From the NCBI GenBank assembly GCA_020846745.1, contig JADLDI010000060.1:186001-250000 (forward strand): a stretch of 64,000 bases of DNA. Reading direction: 5' to 3'. Each line of letters begins with the position of its first letter. Within the stretch, counting starts at the first letter, position 1. Under the pieces are notes generated by a model. That model did not search any database and was not told the DNA's origin. It saw only the letters and a program-made list of their open reading frames with translations. Origin of the DNA: Bryobacterales bacterium. GTDB taxonomy: Bacteria > Acidobacteriota > Terriglobia > Bryobacterales > Bryobacteraceae. Below, one piece after another: positions 18,208-27,448 of this stretch. A program made the position numbers and the translations under genes.

Positions 18208-18675
18208 TTACTGCTGTTCCGCCATGGAACGCTCCGCCAGGTCGCCGATGATGGGCAGGCGGTATGCTTCGCGCTGAGAAGCCTTCACAATCATGAATAT
18301 CCAGGTGACAACGAGCAAAGCCTTCAACGATCGCAAAACCAAGGCATAGAAACCGGCAAAGGGCAGCATGGCGAGAAACGGCTTCAGGCCCCAGTCCAGG
18401 ATGAGCCACCCGACAAACAGATAAAGCCCTTGAGATGCATGGAATCGCGCCTCCCGGTCGCCGCGGAAGCGGTGCGCCGCCAGCACGACGACACACGCCA
18501 CCACACCTAAAACAGGGATATAGCAGAGGATGGAAGCGGTGCGGCTGTCAACCGTGTCGAGCCAGCTATGCGACTGCGCGGGCGCCGAGGCCGCAACCGG
18601 CTGCGCTGCGCCGCATTTCGCGCAGAAGCGGGCCGTGGGAGCAACCTGTTGACCGCATTGTGTGCAGTAGGGCAT
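18208..18675 (-). CDS. zinc-ribbon membrane protein (DUF4870-like)
   Basis: A 155-residue protein. An N-terminal zinc ribbon (CTQCGQQVAPTARFCAKCG, two CxxC pairs) is followed by a membrane part with helices around ILCYIPVLGVVACVVVLAAH and LYLFVGWLILDWGL, and the motif RFHASQGLYLF typical of DUF4870 proteins. I take the ATG at 18675, directly at MPYCTQCG, because the eight upstream codons add nothing conserved. It sits between the hybrid kinase and the divergent metallo-beta-lactamase-fold gene. Function unknown; the family is presumed to be an inner-membrane accessory protein. Confidence 0.8.
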   Translation of the reverse strand: MPYCTQCGQQVAPTARFCAKCGAAQPVAASAPAQSHSWLDTVDSRTASILCYIPVLGVVACVVVLAAHRFRGDREARFHASQGLYLFVGWLILDWGLKPFLAMLPFAGFYALVLRSLKALLVVTWIFMIVKASQREAYRLPIIGDLAERSMAEQQ

Positions 18676-18719
18676 GGTCTCGACCTTTCTAATATTCAAT
18701 ACGTTATGCGAGGGCGGTA

Positions 18720-18758
18720 TGTTCAGGCAACCTGTTCAGGCAACACTGTTCAGGCAAC
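18720..18758. repeat. three 12-bp direct repeats in a divergent promoter region
   Basis: TGTTCAGGCAAC occurs at 18720, 18733 and 18747, with start-to-start distances of 13 and 14. The array lies between the zinc-ribbon gene (minus) and the MBL-fold gene (plus), 26 bases before the latter's ATG. It could be an iterated binding site or a slippage product. Confidence 0.75.
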
Positions 18759-18783
18759 CTGGCAGCGTGGTACGATTTCGGCG

Positions 18784-19791
18784 ATGATCGCTCGAACTGT
18801 CCTGTATCTCATGCTTGTCTGCGGACTCGCGTTTGGCGCCAAGACCCTGGATATCTATTTTGTCGATGTCGAGGGAGGTCAAGCCACTTTGATCGTGACG
18901 CCGCAAGGCGAGTCGTTGTTGGTTGACGCGGGCTTTCCAACCGCGGACAAGCGCGACGCGCAACGGATTGCCGCTGCCGCGAAGAGGGCGGGTTTATCGA
19001 AGATCGACTATCTGGTGGTAACCCACCACCATCTCGATCATGTGGGCGGGGTCGAACAACTGACGGGATTGATCCCGGTTGGCACTTTTGTCGATCACGG
19101 CCCGAATACGGAACAAGGAGCGGGCGCCGAGAAACTGAACCAGTCATACGCGCGAGCTTTGGCCAAGGGCAAACATCTGGTGGTGAAGCCGGGCGACACG
19201 ATTCCGTTAAAAGGGGCCACTATCCGCGTTGTGACCGCGCGCGGAGAGACGCTGAAGACCAGACTGACGGGCGGGGCCGACAACCGGTCGTGCGGCAATG
19301 TCCAGAAACAAAAGGACGATCCATCTGAGAATGCCCGGTCGACGGGTTTCGTTTTGGAATACGGCAAGTTCCGCTTCCTCGATCTGGGCGACCTTACCTG
19401 GAACAAGGAGTTGGAGCTGGTTTGCCCGGACAACATAATCGGACCGATCGATGTTTACCTGACCACTCACCATGGCATGGACATCTCAAACGCGCCGGCG
19501 TTAGTGAACGCCATTCGGCCCAGGGTTGCGATCATGAACAACGGTCCGAAGAAAGGTGGAGCGCCTGCGGCGTGGCAGGTGATCAAGTCCGCGCCCGGCC
19601 TGGAAGACTTCTGGCAGGTTCACCGTGCTGTCGCACCCAATGCGCAGAACGTGGCGGAGGATCACATCGCCAACGTCGACGAGAAGTGCCAGGGGCTCGG
19701 GTTGAAGGTGTCGGTCGAGAAGGACGGCCGCTTCAAGGTCGAGAACGAACGCAATAAAGTCTCGAAATCGTACGGCAAGCGGACCAGCTAG
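18784..19791 (+). CDS. secreted metallo-beta-lactamase-fold hydrolase (ComEC C-domain type)
   Basis: A 335-residue protein. The ATG at 18784 opens a signal peptide (TVLYLMLVCGLAFGAK) immediately followed by LDIYFVDVEGGQATLIV, the start of an MBL fold. The metal site THHHLDHVGG matches HxHxDH, and a later TTHHGMDI supplies another His. The fold resembles the C-terminal nuclease-like domain of ComEC/Rec2, but no membrane channel is fused. The frame is open 72 codons further upstream, through the direct repeats, but only the downstream ATG gives an export signal. Substrate unknown; it is expected to act outside the cytoplasm. Confidence 0.85.
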   Translation: MIARTVLYLMLVCGLAFGAKTLDIYFVDVEGGQATLIVTPQGESLLVDAGFPTADKRDAQRIAAAAKRAGLSKIDYLVVTHHHLDHVGGVEQLTGLIPVGTFVDHGPNTEQGAGAEKLNQSYARALAKGKHLVVKPGDTIPLKGATIRVVTARGETLKTRLTGGADNRSCGNVQKQKDDPSENARSTGFVLEYGKFRFLDLGDLTWNKELELVCPDNIIGPIDVYLTTHHGMDISNAPALVNAIRPRVAIMNNGPKKGGAPAAWQVIKSAPGLEDFWQVHRAVAPNAQNVAEDHIANVDEKCQGLGLKVSVEKDGRFKVENERNKVSKSYGKRTS

Positions 19792-19796
19792 CCAGA

Positions 19797-21737
19797 TTAG
19801 TTGCCGGCTCCGCCAATCTTCACAACGAACGCATCGGCCGGGCCGGACTTCTGGTTCTGCAACGGGTTGGCGGTGGGGAACTGCGTGGAGGTGGTTGTGC
19901 CGACCACGATTGCATCACCGGCCGCGTTGAGGGCAATGGCGGCGGGAGTATCGCTACCGCTGCCGCCGAGATATGTTGAGTACAGGCTGACGGCGCCTGA
20001 AGCGTTCAGCCGTGTTACGAAGCCATCGTACACACCACCGAAGGTGGACTGGGTGGGGCTGCTGGTGGGGAAGTTGACGCTCGCGGTGTAGCCGGCAACG
20101 TAGGCGCGCCCGGTAGAGTCGACGGCGACACCACTGGCCATATCGACGCTCTTCCCGCCAAGGTAGGTGGAGTAGGCTGGGATACCGCTTGCGGTCAATT
20201 TGGTAACGAACGCGTCGAGACCGCCGCCGGCATGCGCTGTCTGATAGGCGCCCAGGGTGGGGAACGCGGTGGATGCGGTGGAACCGGCGACATACGCGGA
20301 CAGTGAGTTGTCTACCGCAATGGCGGCCGCACAGTCGTTGCTGTTCGTTCCGCCCAAGTAGGTGCTGTAGAAGAGCGTACTGCCCAGGGGGGCGAAGCGC
20401 GTTACGAACACATTCTGCCTGCCGGACAACGAATTCTGGACAGGGATGGCGAGGGGGAAGTTGGCGGATGCGGTGCAGCCGGCGAGAAACGGCGTGCCAT
20501 CGGCGGAGACGGCGAGCGCAGTGGCCCGGTCGTCAGCGCTGCCGCCTAAATAGGTGCTGTACTCCAGTGCGTACAGCGCGTTCAGCTTTAGAAGAAACGC
20601 GTCCTTCTTACCCCCTGAACGCAACTGCGCCGGCAGGCGGACCTGGAAGTTGGTGGAATCGGTCTCGCCGGCGACATACGCCAGACCGGCCGCGTCTACG
20701 GCCACGGCGTTCGCCGACTCGCTGCCCGTTCCGCCGAAATAGGTGCTGAACAGAAGGTGATTGCCGGCCGAGTTGATGCAGGCGATAAACGCATCGCGGG
20801 CTCCCGATCGTTTGGATTGCAGCGCACGCGTTAGCGGGAAATTGGCTGAAGTGGTGGATCCGACCACCCACACATCGCCGGTGGGGCTGACGGCCAAACC
20901 GAGCGCACGGTCGTCCGCGCTGCCGCCCAGAAATGTGGCCCAGATGACTTGGGTTCCGGTTGGGTCGAGTTTGGCGACGAACGCGTCGGTACTGCCGGCG
21001 AAGGTTCGCAACGGACTCTTGGTGGGAAAACTGGATGAATCGGTCCAGCCGGCGATGTAGATGTTGCCGGCGAGGTCGGCCGCTACGGCGTTCGCGGTTT
21101 CCGACTTGGATCCGCCCAGGTAGCTTGAATAGGAAATCGCCGGATCGATGTAGAGAGCGAGTGCACGGTCGTAGGGGCCGATGTCGAATCGGACGGTGCC
21201 GTTCGCCGACAGACGGAATGAACCCGAGACCGGCAACTTGCGGCCGCTCATACCGACCTGGTAGAGGACGGGCGCACTCTCTTCGAGGGTGCCGGCGGCG
21301 GTGACCACCTGCAGCGCGCCTGCCGGAGACAGCGACACTTTACGCGCTCCTGAGTACCTCATCCGCAAGGCCATGGCATTGGCGTGAGGGGCCACAACGA
21401 ACTCCGACTTCAACGTGCGGCCGGCGCCGCGCCAGATCGCGTCAATTCCGGGGTAGATACCCCGATAGGCAAGCGCGGTGGGGATTGTCGTCTGCAGGCG
21501 GTTCTCTCCCGTCAGGAAATTGGCCCGAAACGTCAGGCCTGCCACACGTTCGATGGACGGACGGCCGGCGCCGGGAAAGTCGAGCGAAATCATCGACTTG
21601 TCTTTTGAGAAGAAGATCTTTTCGGGAGTGAACCGGGCATTGTAGTCCGGCGTGTCGACCGAGAAGGACCCATCGGAATTGGCGAAGAAGAGGAGAGGAA
21701 GCGCGGCGAGCAGCATCGAGTAAAAGCTCCTAGCCAT
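19797..21737 (-). CDS. SBBP-repeat beta-propeller protein
   Basis: A 646-residue exported protein. The signal peptide (MLLAALPLLFFANSDG) precedes an N-terminal domain (DYNARFTPEKIFFS, YRGIYPGIDAIWRG, FDIGPYDRALALYIDP) and then about seven copies of a repeat of roughly 55-60 residues, with cores YSSYLGG, ADDRATALAVSADG and AYVAGxTxSxNFP. These are SBBP (seven-bladed beta-propeller) repeats, abundant in Acidobacteria. It is probably cell-surface or secreted and structural or adhesive. It converges on the MBL-fold gene and is divergent from the polysaccharide ABC exporter 48 bases away. Confidence 0.9.
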   Translation of the reverse strand: MARSFYSMLLAALPLLFFANSDGSFSVDTPDYNARFTPEKIFFSKDKSMISLDFPGAGRPSIERVAGLTFRANFLTGENRLQTTIPTALAYRGIYPGIDAIWRGAGRTLKSEFVVAPHANAMALRMRYSGARKVSLSPAGALQVVTAAGTLEESAPVLYQVGMSGRKLPVSGSFRLSANGTVRFDIGPYDRALALYIDPAISYSSYLGGSKSETANAVAADLAGNIYIAGWTDSSSFPTKSPLRTFAGSTDAFVAKLDPTGTQVIWATFLGGSADDRALGLAVSPTGDVWVVGSTTSANFPLTRALQSKRSGARDAFIACINSAGNHLLFSTYFGGTGSESANAVAVDAAGLAYVAGETDSTNFQVRLPAQLRSGGKKDAFLLKLNALYALEYSTYLGGSADDRATALAVSADGTPFLAGCTASANFPLAIPVQNSLSGRQNVFVTRFAPLGSTLFYSTYLGGTNSNDCAAAIAVDNSLSAYVAGSTASTAFPTLGAYQTAHAGGGLDAFVTKLTASGIPAYSTYLGGKSVDMASGVAVDSTGRAYVAGYTASVNFPTSSPTQSTFGGVYDGFVTRLNASGAVSLYSTYLGGSGSDTPAAIALNAAGDAIVVGTTTSTQFPTANPLQNQKSGPADAFVVKIGGAGN

Positions 21738-21785
21738 TTATCGGCGAAACACCTTAGCCACTTTAGGATCGGTACAATCGAAAAA

Positions 21786-22547
21786 GTGTTCACCAGCCGC
21801 GACCGCTTCATGCTCGGCCAACTCGTCTTGCGGGATTTCCGCATACGGTACCGCAACATGTCGCTGGGCGTGTTCTGGAGTTTGTTAAACCCGCTGGTGA
21901 TGATGGGCGTGCTGTGGTTCGTGTTTACGCGGGTGTTCCCGGTAGCGTGGTCGAAGGATTACCACTTATTGGTGCTGTGCGGACTGGTGCCGTTCAATTT
22001 CTTTTCGCTCGGATGGTCGACGGGCACGGTGTCGCTGCTGTCGAACGCGCAACTGATTAAGCGTGTACCGCTCGAGCGGGAGATCGTTCCGATTTCAACG
22101 GTGATGGCGAACGGGATGCACTTCCTGATCCAGATCGGGCTGCTGATTGGACTGGTGCTGGCGAGCGGACGGCTGCCGACCCTGATGTGGGCCTGGCTGC
22201 CGGTGGTGTTCGCCTTGGAAGTGGCGCTCGTCTGCGGGCTGAGCCTGGTGACTTCGGCACTGGACGTCTACTTTCGCGATGTCCGCTATGTTGTTGAATC
22301 TTCGACGATGTTGTTGTTCTGGCTGGTGCCGATCTTCTATGACCACGGCAAGGTGCCGCAGCAGTGGCATTGGGTTTACTGGTACAACCCGATAGCGGCT
22401 GTCGTGCTGTGCTGCCGCAATATCCTGCTGGATTCTCGGGTAGAGCCTGAAACGCTAGTCAAACTCGCCATCCTGTCGTTGGGAACGCTCGCGGTGGGCC
22501 TGGTATTCTTCCGTGCCGTGAAGCACCGTTTCGCGGATTATATGTAA
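21786..22547 (+). CDS. ABC-2 type polysaccharide export permease (Wzm-like)
   Basis: A 253-residue inner-membrane permease starting at GTG 21786. RDFRIRYRNMSLGVFWSLLNPL is the conserved N-terminal segment of Wzm/TagG/KpsM proteins. About six hydrophobic helices follow, with the motif VYFRDVRYVVESSTMLLFWL. It lies 32 bases before the ATPase gene; together they form an exporter for a lipid-linked glycan (O-antigen, teichoic-acid-like or capsule). No glycan biosynthesis genes sit immediately adjacent; the nearest glycosyltransferases are 30 kb away in this window. Confidence 0.92.
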   Translation: MFTSRDRFMLGQLVLRDFRIRYRNMSLGVFWSLLNPLVMMGVLWFVFTRVFPVAWSKDYHLLVLCGLVPFNFFSLGWSTGTVSLLSNAQLIKRVPLEREIVPISTVMANGMHFLIQIGLLIGLVLASGRLPTLMWAWLPVVFALEVALVCGLSLVTSALDVYFRDVRYVVESSTMLLFWLVPIFYDHGKVPQQWHWVYWYNPIAAVVLCCRNILLDSRVEPETLVKLAILSLGTLAVGLVFFRAVKHRFADYM

Positions 22548-22579
22548 GATCACGTTATCCTGATTCAAGAGCGAGTTCG

Positions 22580-23323
22580 TTGCCCTTCATCCGATTCGAC
22601 AGAGTTTCAAAAACCTATTCCCGGCAGTCGCGGGAGTTTATGTGGCGGTTCCTGCTGGAAGCGTTTGGCGGCCGGAAGCAGGTTCCGTACTACGCCTTGC
22701 GAAATGTGTCGTTTTCGGTCGAGCCGGGAGAAGTCGTCGGAGTCATCGGACATAACGGCGCCGGCAAATCGACGCTGCTCAACCTGGTGGCGGGCCTGAC
22801 CGTTCCGGAAGAAGGGAAGGTGGAAGTAGAAGGCCGGGTTTGCGCGATGATGGAACTCGGGTCCGGTTTCCATCCCGATTTGACCGGGGCCGAGAACGTT
22901 GAGATCAATGCAGCACTTCTCGGCATGAGTAGGGCGAAAGTCAAAGAGCAATTCGACAGCATCGTCGAATTCGCCGGGTTAGCGGACTTCATCAAGGAAC
23001 CGCTCCGGACCTATTCGCAGGGGATGGTGCTGCGCCTGGCTTTTTCCGTGGTGGCGCATGCCGATCCGGATATCCTCCTGATTGACGAAGTGCTGGTGGT
23101 GGGCGACCAGGAATTCCAGGAGAAGTGCTTTGGGTTTTTCCGCGACCTGAAGCGTCGCGGGAAAATCCTGCTGTGTGTGTCGCACTCCCCGGAAGTGTTG
23201 AGAAGGATTTGCGACGTGGGCCTCTGGCTGGATCATGGGGAACTGCGGATGCACGGCCGGTTGGACGAGATGCTGGACCAATACTCCGGCCAGCCGCAAC
23301 GGCCCATCGGGGCCGGGCGGTAG
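22580..23323 (+). CDS. ABC polysaccharide exporter ATPase (Wzt/KpsT-like)
   Basis: A 247-residue ATPase with Walker A GHNGAGKST (residues 57-65), Q-loop MMELGSGFHPDLTG typical of the Wzt/TagH group, a variant signature YSQGMVLRLAF (SxGM instead of SGGQ, usual in this group), Walker B DILLIDEVL and switch His in CVSHSPE. The start is TTG at 22580. It lacks the C-terminal glycan-binding domain present in O-antigen Wzt proteins that recognise capped chains, so chain-length control by capping is not indicated. It forms an operon with the permease upstream. Confidence 0.93.
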   Translation: MPFIRFDRVSKTYSRQSREFMWRFLLEAFGGRKQVPYYALRNVSFSVEPGEVVGVIGHNGAGKSTLLNLVAGLTVPEEGKVEVEGRVCAMMELGSGFHPDLTGAENVEINAALLGMSRAKVKEQFDSIVEFAGLADFIKEPLRTYSQGMVLRLAFSVVAHADPDILLIDEVLVVGDQEFQEKCFGFFRDLKRRGKILLCVSHSPEVLRRICDVGLWLDHGELRMHGRLDEMLDQYSGQPQRPIGAGR

Positions 23324-23385
23324 TCGCTCCAAACGGGCGGGCCGCGAACCGCTAAAATAGGTACTTACCCTCCTAATCGATATCA

Positions 23386-25596
23386 ATGCCGACAAAGACA
23401 GCTCTAATACCATCCTTGTGGGATGACAACGCCGCGGAAGTTCGTTCCGGCGACGCGCTTGCGATCCTGCGATACCGTTCCAACCTTCTTGGCGCCGACC
23501 TCCGGATTACTAACTTCGGGGGCGGCAATACCAGTTCCAAGTACGAAGCCGCCGATCCGAAGTCAGGCCGCCCGGTGAGGGTGATGGCCGTGAAAGGGTC
23601 CGGCGGCGACTTGGGGTCGATCAAAGAATCCGGTTTCGCGATTCTGTATCTGGGGGAACTCGAGGCGCTGCAGGGCATCTACCGCGGCGAGGCGCATGAA
23701 GACGATATGGTGGGCTTCTACCCGTCGTGTGCGTTTGCCGGCAACACGGTACCGGCTTCGATCGACACTCCGCTGCATGCTTTCATTCCATACGCCCACG
23801 TCGACCATCTGCATCCCGATTGGGCGATAGCGCTGGCGGCGTCGGCGAACGGCAAGCAGAAGTTGGAGGAGTTCAACCGCCGGTACGGCCGCAAACTGGT
23901 GTGGCTGTCGTGGCAGCGGCCGGGTTTCGAACTGGCGTTGATGCTGTCGAAGGCGGCGCAGGAACCGGGGTGTGAAGGTATCGTGCTCGGGTCGCATGGG
24001 TTGTTCACCTGGGGCGACACACAGAAGCAGTGCTACGAAAACTCCGTCGCGATCATCAACGAACTGGGCGAGTTCATTACGGAGCACCAGGCGCGGTTGG
24101 GCAACGCGTTCGGCGGTCCGCGATATTCGGCGCGGCGCGATGCCAGGGACCTGGCGCTGCGCATGGCGCCGTTTCTGCGGGGCGCTCTCGCAACGCATCG
24201 GCGGTCGATCGGCCACTACACCGGGTCCGACGAGGTGCTGGAGTTTATCAACTCGCGCTGGGCGCCGGAACTGGCGGCATTGGGTACGTCGTGTCCGGAT
24301 CACTTTATCCGGACGCGGATCGCACCGCTGTATGTCGAGTGGGACCCGGCATCGGGCTCCGAAGCGGAGTTAGAGACAGCGATCGAAGACGGTCTGGTCA
24401 GCTACACCGAGCGGTACACGCAGTATTACGAAGCGAACCGCGAGCCGGGCTCTCCGGCATTGCGCGACCCGAATCCAAGCGTCGTTCTGATTCCGGGCGT
24501 CGGGATGTTCAGCTTCGGGCGGAGTAAGAAAGAAGCCCGGATTTCGGGCGAGTTCTACGTGAACGCGATCCACGTGATGGCGGGAGCGACGGCGCTCGAG
24601 GACGGTAACTCGGACGATTCGGTGGTTCCGCAGGCGCGGCAACCGGAGCGGTCGATCGAATTCACGCGTTTCCACAACTATGTCGCGCTTCCGCCGAGAG
24701 AAGCGTTCCGCATCGAGTATTGGGCACTTGAGGAAGCGAAACTGCGGCGCATGCCGGCGGAGAAGGATTTCGCCCGGCGGATCTTCCTGGTAATCGGCGG
24801 CGGCAGCGGCATCGGCCGTGCGGTGTGCCACAAGTTGGCCCACCTGGAAGCGCACATCATGGTGGCGGACCGGAACGAAGAGTCGGCACGTGCCGTGCAA
24901 TCGGCTACCGCGGCGAGTGCGGGGAAGGAGGCGGCCGCATCCTGCTACGCCGACTTGACCAATCGCGATTCGCTGCGTAAAGCCTTGGAGGCGACCGTCC
25001 GGCAATTTGGCGGGATTGACGGCGTGATCAACACGGCGGCGTTGTCGCTGGGCCCGTTGAAGGCGGGGCAACTACCGGAAGACCACTGGCGCACGATGCT
25101 GGAGGTGAACCTGACCAGCAATTTCGTGCTGGCCGATGTGATGAAGCCGGTGTTCCTGAAGCAGGACTTGCCTGCAGCGATCGTGTTGACGAGTTCGGCG
25201 AACGCGGTGGTGTCGAAATCGGGCAGCGAAAGCTACGACATCTCGAAGGCAGGGGTGAACCACCTGATCCGCGAACTGGCGATTGGGTTCGCTCCGCTGG
25301 TTCGTGTGAACGGCGTGGCTCCGGCGACGGTGGTGGAGGGAAGCGAGATGTTCCCGCACGACCGTGTGGTGTTCTCGTTGCGCAAATATGGGTTGCCGGC
25401 GGGCGATGACGAGTCAACCGAGGTGCTGCGCGAGCGGCTGGCGGCGTTCTATGCGTCGCGGACATTGACCAGGCTGGCCGTGCGCCCGCAGGATTGCGCG
25501 GAGGCCATTCTTTGGCTGGCAAGTGAGCGGAGTTCGCGGACTACGGGTCATGTGATTCCGGTGGACGGCGGATTGACTGAGGCTTTCCTGCGATAA
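23386..25596 (+). CDS. bifunctional rhamnulose-1-P aldolase/lactaldehyde dehydrogenase-type fusion
   Basis: A 736-residue fusion. The N-terminal 400 or so residues are a class II aldolase (FGGGNTSSKYEA, MAVKGSGGDLGSI, zinc-ligand region HAFIPYAHVDHLHPD, GSHGLFTWG). The C-terminal part from about residue 465 is a short-chain dehydrogenase with the nucleotide motif GGGSGIGRAV, a catalytic Tyr/Lys pair in ESYDISKAG, and GHVIPVDGG. This architecture is known as RhaD/YuxG: cleavage of rhamnulose-1-phosphate to DHAP and lactaldehyde, with oxidation or reduction of lactaldehyde by the second domain. No rhamnose isomerase or kinase lies alongside. It starts 62 bases after the ABC exporter. Confidence 0.9.
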   Translation: MPTKTALIPSLWDDNAAEVRSGDALAILRYRSNLLGADLRITNFGGGNTSSKYEAADPKSGRPVRVMAVKGSGGDLGSIKESGFAILYLGELEALQGIYRGEAHEDDMVGFYPSCAFAGNTVPASIDTPLHAFIPYAHVDHLHPDWAIALAASANGKQKLEEFNRRYGRKLVWLSWQRPGFELALMLSKAAQEPGCEGIVLGSHGLFTWGDTQKQCYENSVAIINELGEFITEHQARLGNAFGGPRYSARRDARDLALRMAPFLRGALATHRRSIGHYTGSDEVLEFINSRWAPELAALGTSCPDHFIRTRIAPLYVEWDPASGSEAELETAIEDGLVSYTERYTQYYEANREPGSPALRDPNPSVVLIPGVGMFSFGRSKKEARISGEFYVNAIHVMAGATALEDGNSDDSVVPQARQPERSIEFTRFHNYVALPPREAFRIEYWALEEAKLRRMPAEKDFARRIFLVIGGGSGIGRAVCHKLAHLEAHIMVADRNEESARAVQSATAASAGKEAAASCYADLTNRDSLRKALEATVRQFGGIDGVINTAALSLGPLKAGQLPEDHWRTMLEVNLTSNFVLADVMKPVFLKQDLPAAIVLTSSANAVVSKSGSESYDISKAGVNHLIRELAIGFAPLVRVNGVAPATVVEGSEMFPHDRVVFSLRKYGLPAGDDESTEVLRERLAAFYASRTLTRLAVRPQDCAEAILWLASERSSRTTGHVIPVDGGLTEAFLR

Positions 25597-25627
25597 CGGG
25601 CGGAGGGTTCCGGTGATGCAGGAGCTA

Positions 25628-26311
25628 CTACGCGTATCGGGTTGGGTCCGGGACGGCGGCTTCGGCGAAACCTTTGCGGCGGAGGTGGCATGAGTCGCAG
25701 GCGCCGCAGGCGAGGCCTTGTGGGGTGGGGTCGTAGCAACTGGTGGTCAGGCTGTAATCTACGCCTAGCTCGATGCCACGTTTGACGATTTCGGCTTTGG
25801 TCATTTGGATGAGCGGGGTGTGGATATGCCAGTGAGCGGTGTCTTCTACGCCCACTTTGGTGCCTAAATTGGCCATGCGGGTAAAGGCTTCTATGAATTC
25901 GGGGCGGCAGTCGGGATAGCCGGAGTAGTCGAGGGCGTTGACGCCGAGGAAGATGTCGGCGGCGCCCAGGACTTCGGCCCAGGCCAGGGCGAACGAGAGG
26001 AAGATGGTGTTGCGGGCGGGGACGTAGGTGATGGGGATGCCCGTGCCGATTTCGGTGTTGCCGCGATGCTTGGGGACGGCAATGTCGGCGGTGAGGGCGG
26101 AGCCGCCGAAGATGCGTAGGTCGATGTGGGCGACGCGGTGGCCGGCTGCGCCTAGGGCTTGGGCCAAGCGGGCGGCGGCCTCGAGTTCGATGGCATGGCG
26201 CTGGCCGTAGGCGAACGACAGTGCGTAGCACTCGAAACCTTCGTGGCGGGCGATGGCAAGGGTGGTAGCGGAATCTAAGCCGCCGCTGAGCAGCACTACT
26301 GCTTTCTTCAT
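25628..26311 (-). CDS. queC: 7-cyano-7-deazaguanine synthase
   Basis: QueC converts 7-carboxy-7-deazaguanine to preQ0 with ATP and ammonia. The protein is about 227 residues from the ATG at 26311, starting [17 protein letters not shown] with the PP-loop SGGLDS at residues 9-14. The typical [14 protein letters not shown], [17 protein letters not shown] and the C-terminal zinc cluster [17 protein letters not shown] are present. The frame is open 69 further codons upstream, but that is antisense-like composition inside the serine hydrolase gene. It is last in a run of four minus-strand genes, ten bases after the serine hydrolase. No other queuosine gene is nearby. Confidence 0.95.
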   Translation of the reverse strand: MKKAVVLLSGGLDSATTLAIARHEGFECYALSFAYGQRHAIELEAAARLAQALGAAGHRVAHIDLRIFGGSALTADIAVPKHRGNTEIGTGIPITYVPARNTIFLSFALAWAEVLGAADIFLGVNALDYSGYPDCRPEFIEAFTRMANLGTKVGVEDTAHWHIHTPLIQMTKAEIVKRGIELGVDYSLTTSCYDPTPQGLACGACDSCHLRRKGFAEAAVPDPTRYA

Positions 26312-26321
26312 TGGGTTCGTT

Positions 26322-27446
26322 TTACTGCCTGACGCGGCTGGTGTCGTGTTGGGGGTGGACATCTTCGAGCATGTGGGCGATGCGCGCGGCAGTATCGGGG
26401 AGGGGCACGCGTTCGAGGTTGCACATGAGTGAAACAACGATGCCTTCGTGGGGGAGCATGAGCAGCATGGTGGAGACGCCTTGCTGTCCGCCATCGTGCC
26501 AAATGGCTTTGCGGCCATCGACGGAGGTGAGTTTCCAGCCGAGCCCGAAATTGGTTTTGCGCCCGTCTTTGAGACGCGCGGGCAACAGCATCATGTCTAC
26601 GTACGCCTGGCGCAGGAGAGCGCCACGGCGAAAGGCCAGGGCGAAGCGTACGAGGTCTTCCGCGGTGGAGAGCAGTCCGCCGCCGGACACTTTGTTGCTG
26701 GTGTCGGCGAGGGCGGAGTTCTGCAACTGGCCGCCGGCGGAGAGGCTGTAGCCGTGGGCGCGGTTGGGGACGAGGGAATAGTGATGGTCCTGGCGGGTGC
26801 GTTCCATGCCGGCGGGCGCGAAGATCTTGTCGCGCAGATACTGCATGTAGCGCATGGAGGAGGCAGCCTCGATCACAGCGCCGAGCAGGACGTAGGCATA
26901 GGTCGAATAGCGGACGAGCGTGCCGGGTTCGCCGATCAGGCCGTCGTTCGCGAATGCTTTCAGCGTGGCGGGAATGTCGGTGAAGTGGCGGGTGGAATCG
27001 ATTTCCTGCTGGTTCCGGTAGTGGCGTATGCCGCTTTGGTGACACAGTAAGTGGCGCACGGTGACGGGCCATGGCTTGACAGGGAAGGCGGGAACATACC
27101 GCTGGACAGGAGCGTCGAGATCGATCTTGCCTGCTTCCGCCAACTGCATGACGGCAACGGCGGTCATGACCTTGGCGATGGATGCGGTGCGATAGACGGT
27201 GAGGCCTTTCGCCGGGACGTTGTTTTCGACGTCAGCGAAGCCGAAGCCATTGCTTGAGACGAGTTCGCCGCCGACGGCGAGGGCGGCGGAGATGCCCGGG
27301 ACGTTGTAACGGGACATCTCGGACGCGATGAATTTCTCGATGTCCTGCTGGCGGGCAGCAGGTAGCGCGCTGCCAGGGGCTGCGGCTAAGACACGACTCG
27401 CCAGCGGCAGTGTGACGAGCAACCGGCGGCGAGTCGTGCGGATCAT
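26322..27446 (-). CDS. serine hydrolase, class C beta-lactamase/DD-peptidase fold
   Basis: A 374-residue exported protein. The N-terminus ([20 protein letters not shown]) is a signal, possibly Tat-like. The catalytic SxxK motif is SIAK (Ser89 to Lys92). The second motif reads [10 protein letters not shown] instead of the common YSNxGYxLLG, so the usual Asn is Thr, and the third motif is HDGGQQG. These fit the COG1680 esterase/peptidase group rather than a true beta-lactamase. It starts two bases after the NIPSNAP gene and is followed ten bases later by queC, all apparently in one operon. Substrate unknown. Confidence 0.88.
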   Translation of the reverse strand: MIRTTRRRLLVTLPLASRVLAAAPGSALPAARQQDIEKFIASEMSRYNVPGISAALAVGGELVSSNGFGFADVENNVPAKGLTVYRTASIAKVMTAVAVMQLAEAGKIDLDAPVQRYVPAFPVKPWPVTVRHLLCHQSGIRHYRNQQEIDSTRHFTDIPATLKAFANDGLIGEPGTLVRYSTYAYVLLGAVIEAASSMRYMQYLRDKIFAPAGMERTRQDHHYSLVPNRAHGYSLSAGGQLQNSALADTSNKVSGGGLLSTAEDLVRFALAFRRGALLRQAYVDMMLLPARLKDGRKTNFGLGWKLTSVDGRKAIWHDGGQQGVSTMLLMLPHEGIVVSLMCNLERVPLPDTAARIAHMLEDVHPQHDTSRVRQ

Positions 27447-27448
27447 GA

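Noticed and set aside
20273..20749. Repeating pattern inside the SBBP gene as a possible DNA repeat or CRISPR
   Set aside because: The periodicity is protein-level propeller repeats with diverged codons; there are no identical spaced repeats.
25548..26231. 227-residue Arg/Pro/His-rich frame on the minus strand
   Set aside because: Overlaps queC in another frame; composition is artefactual.
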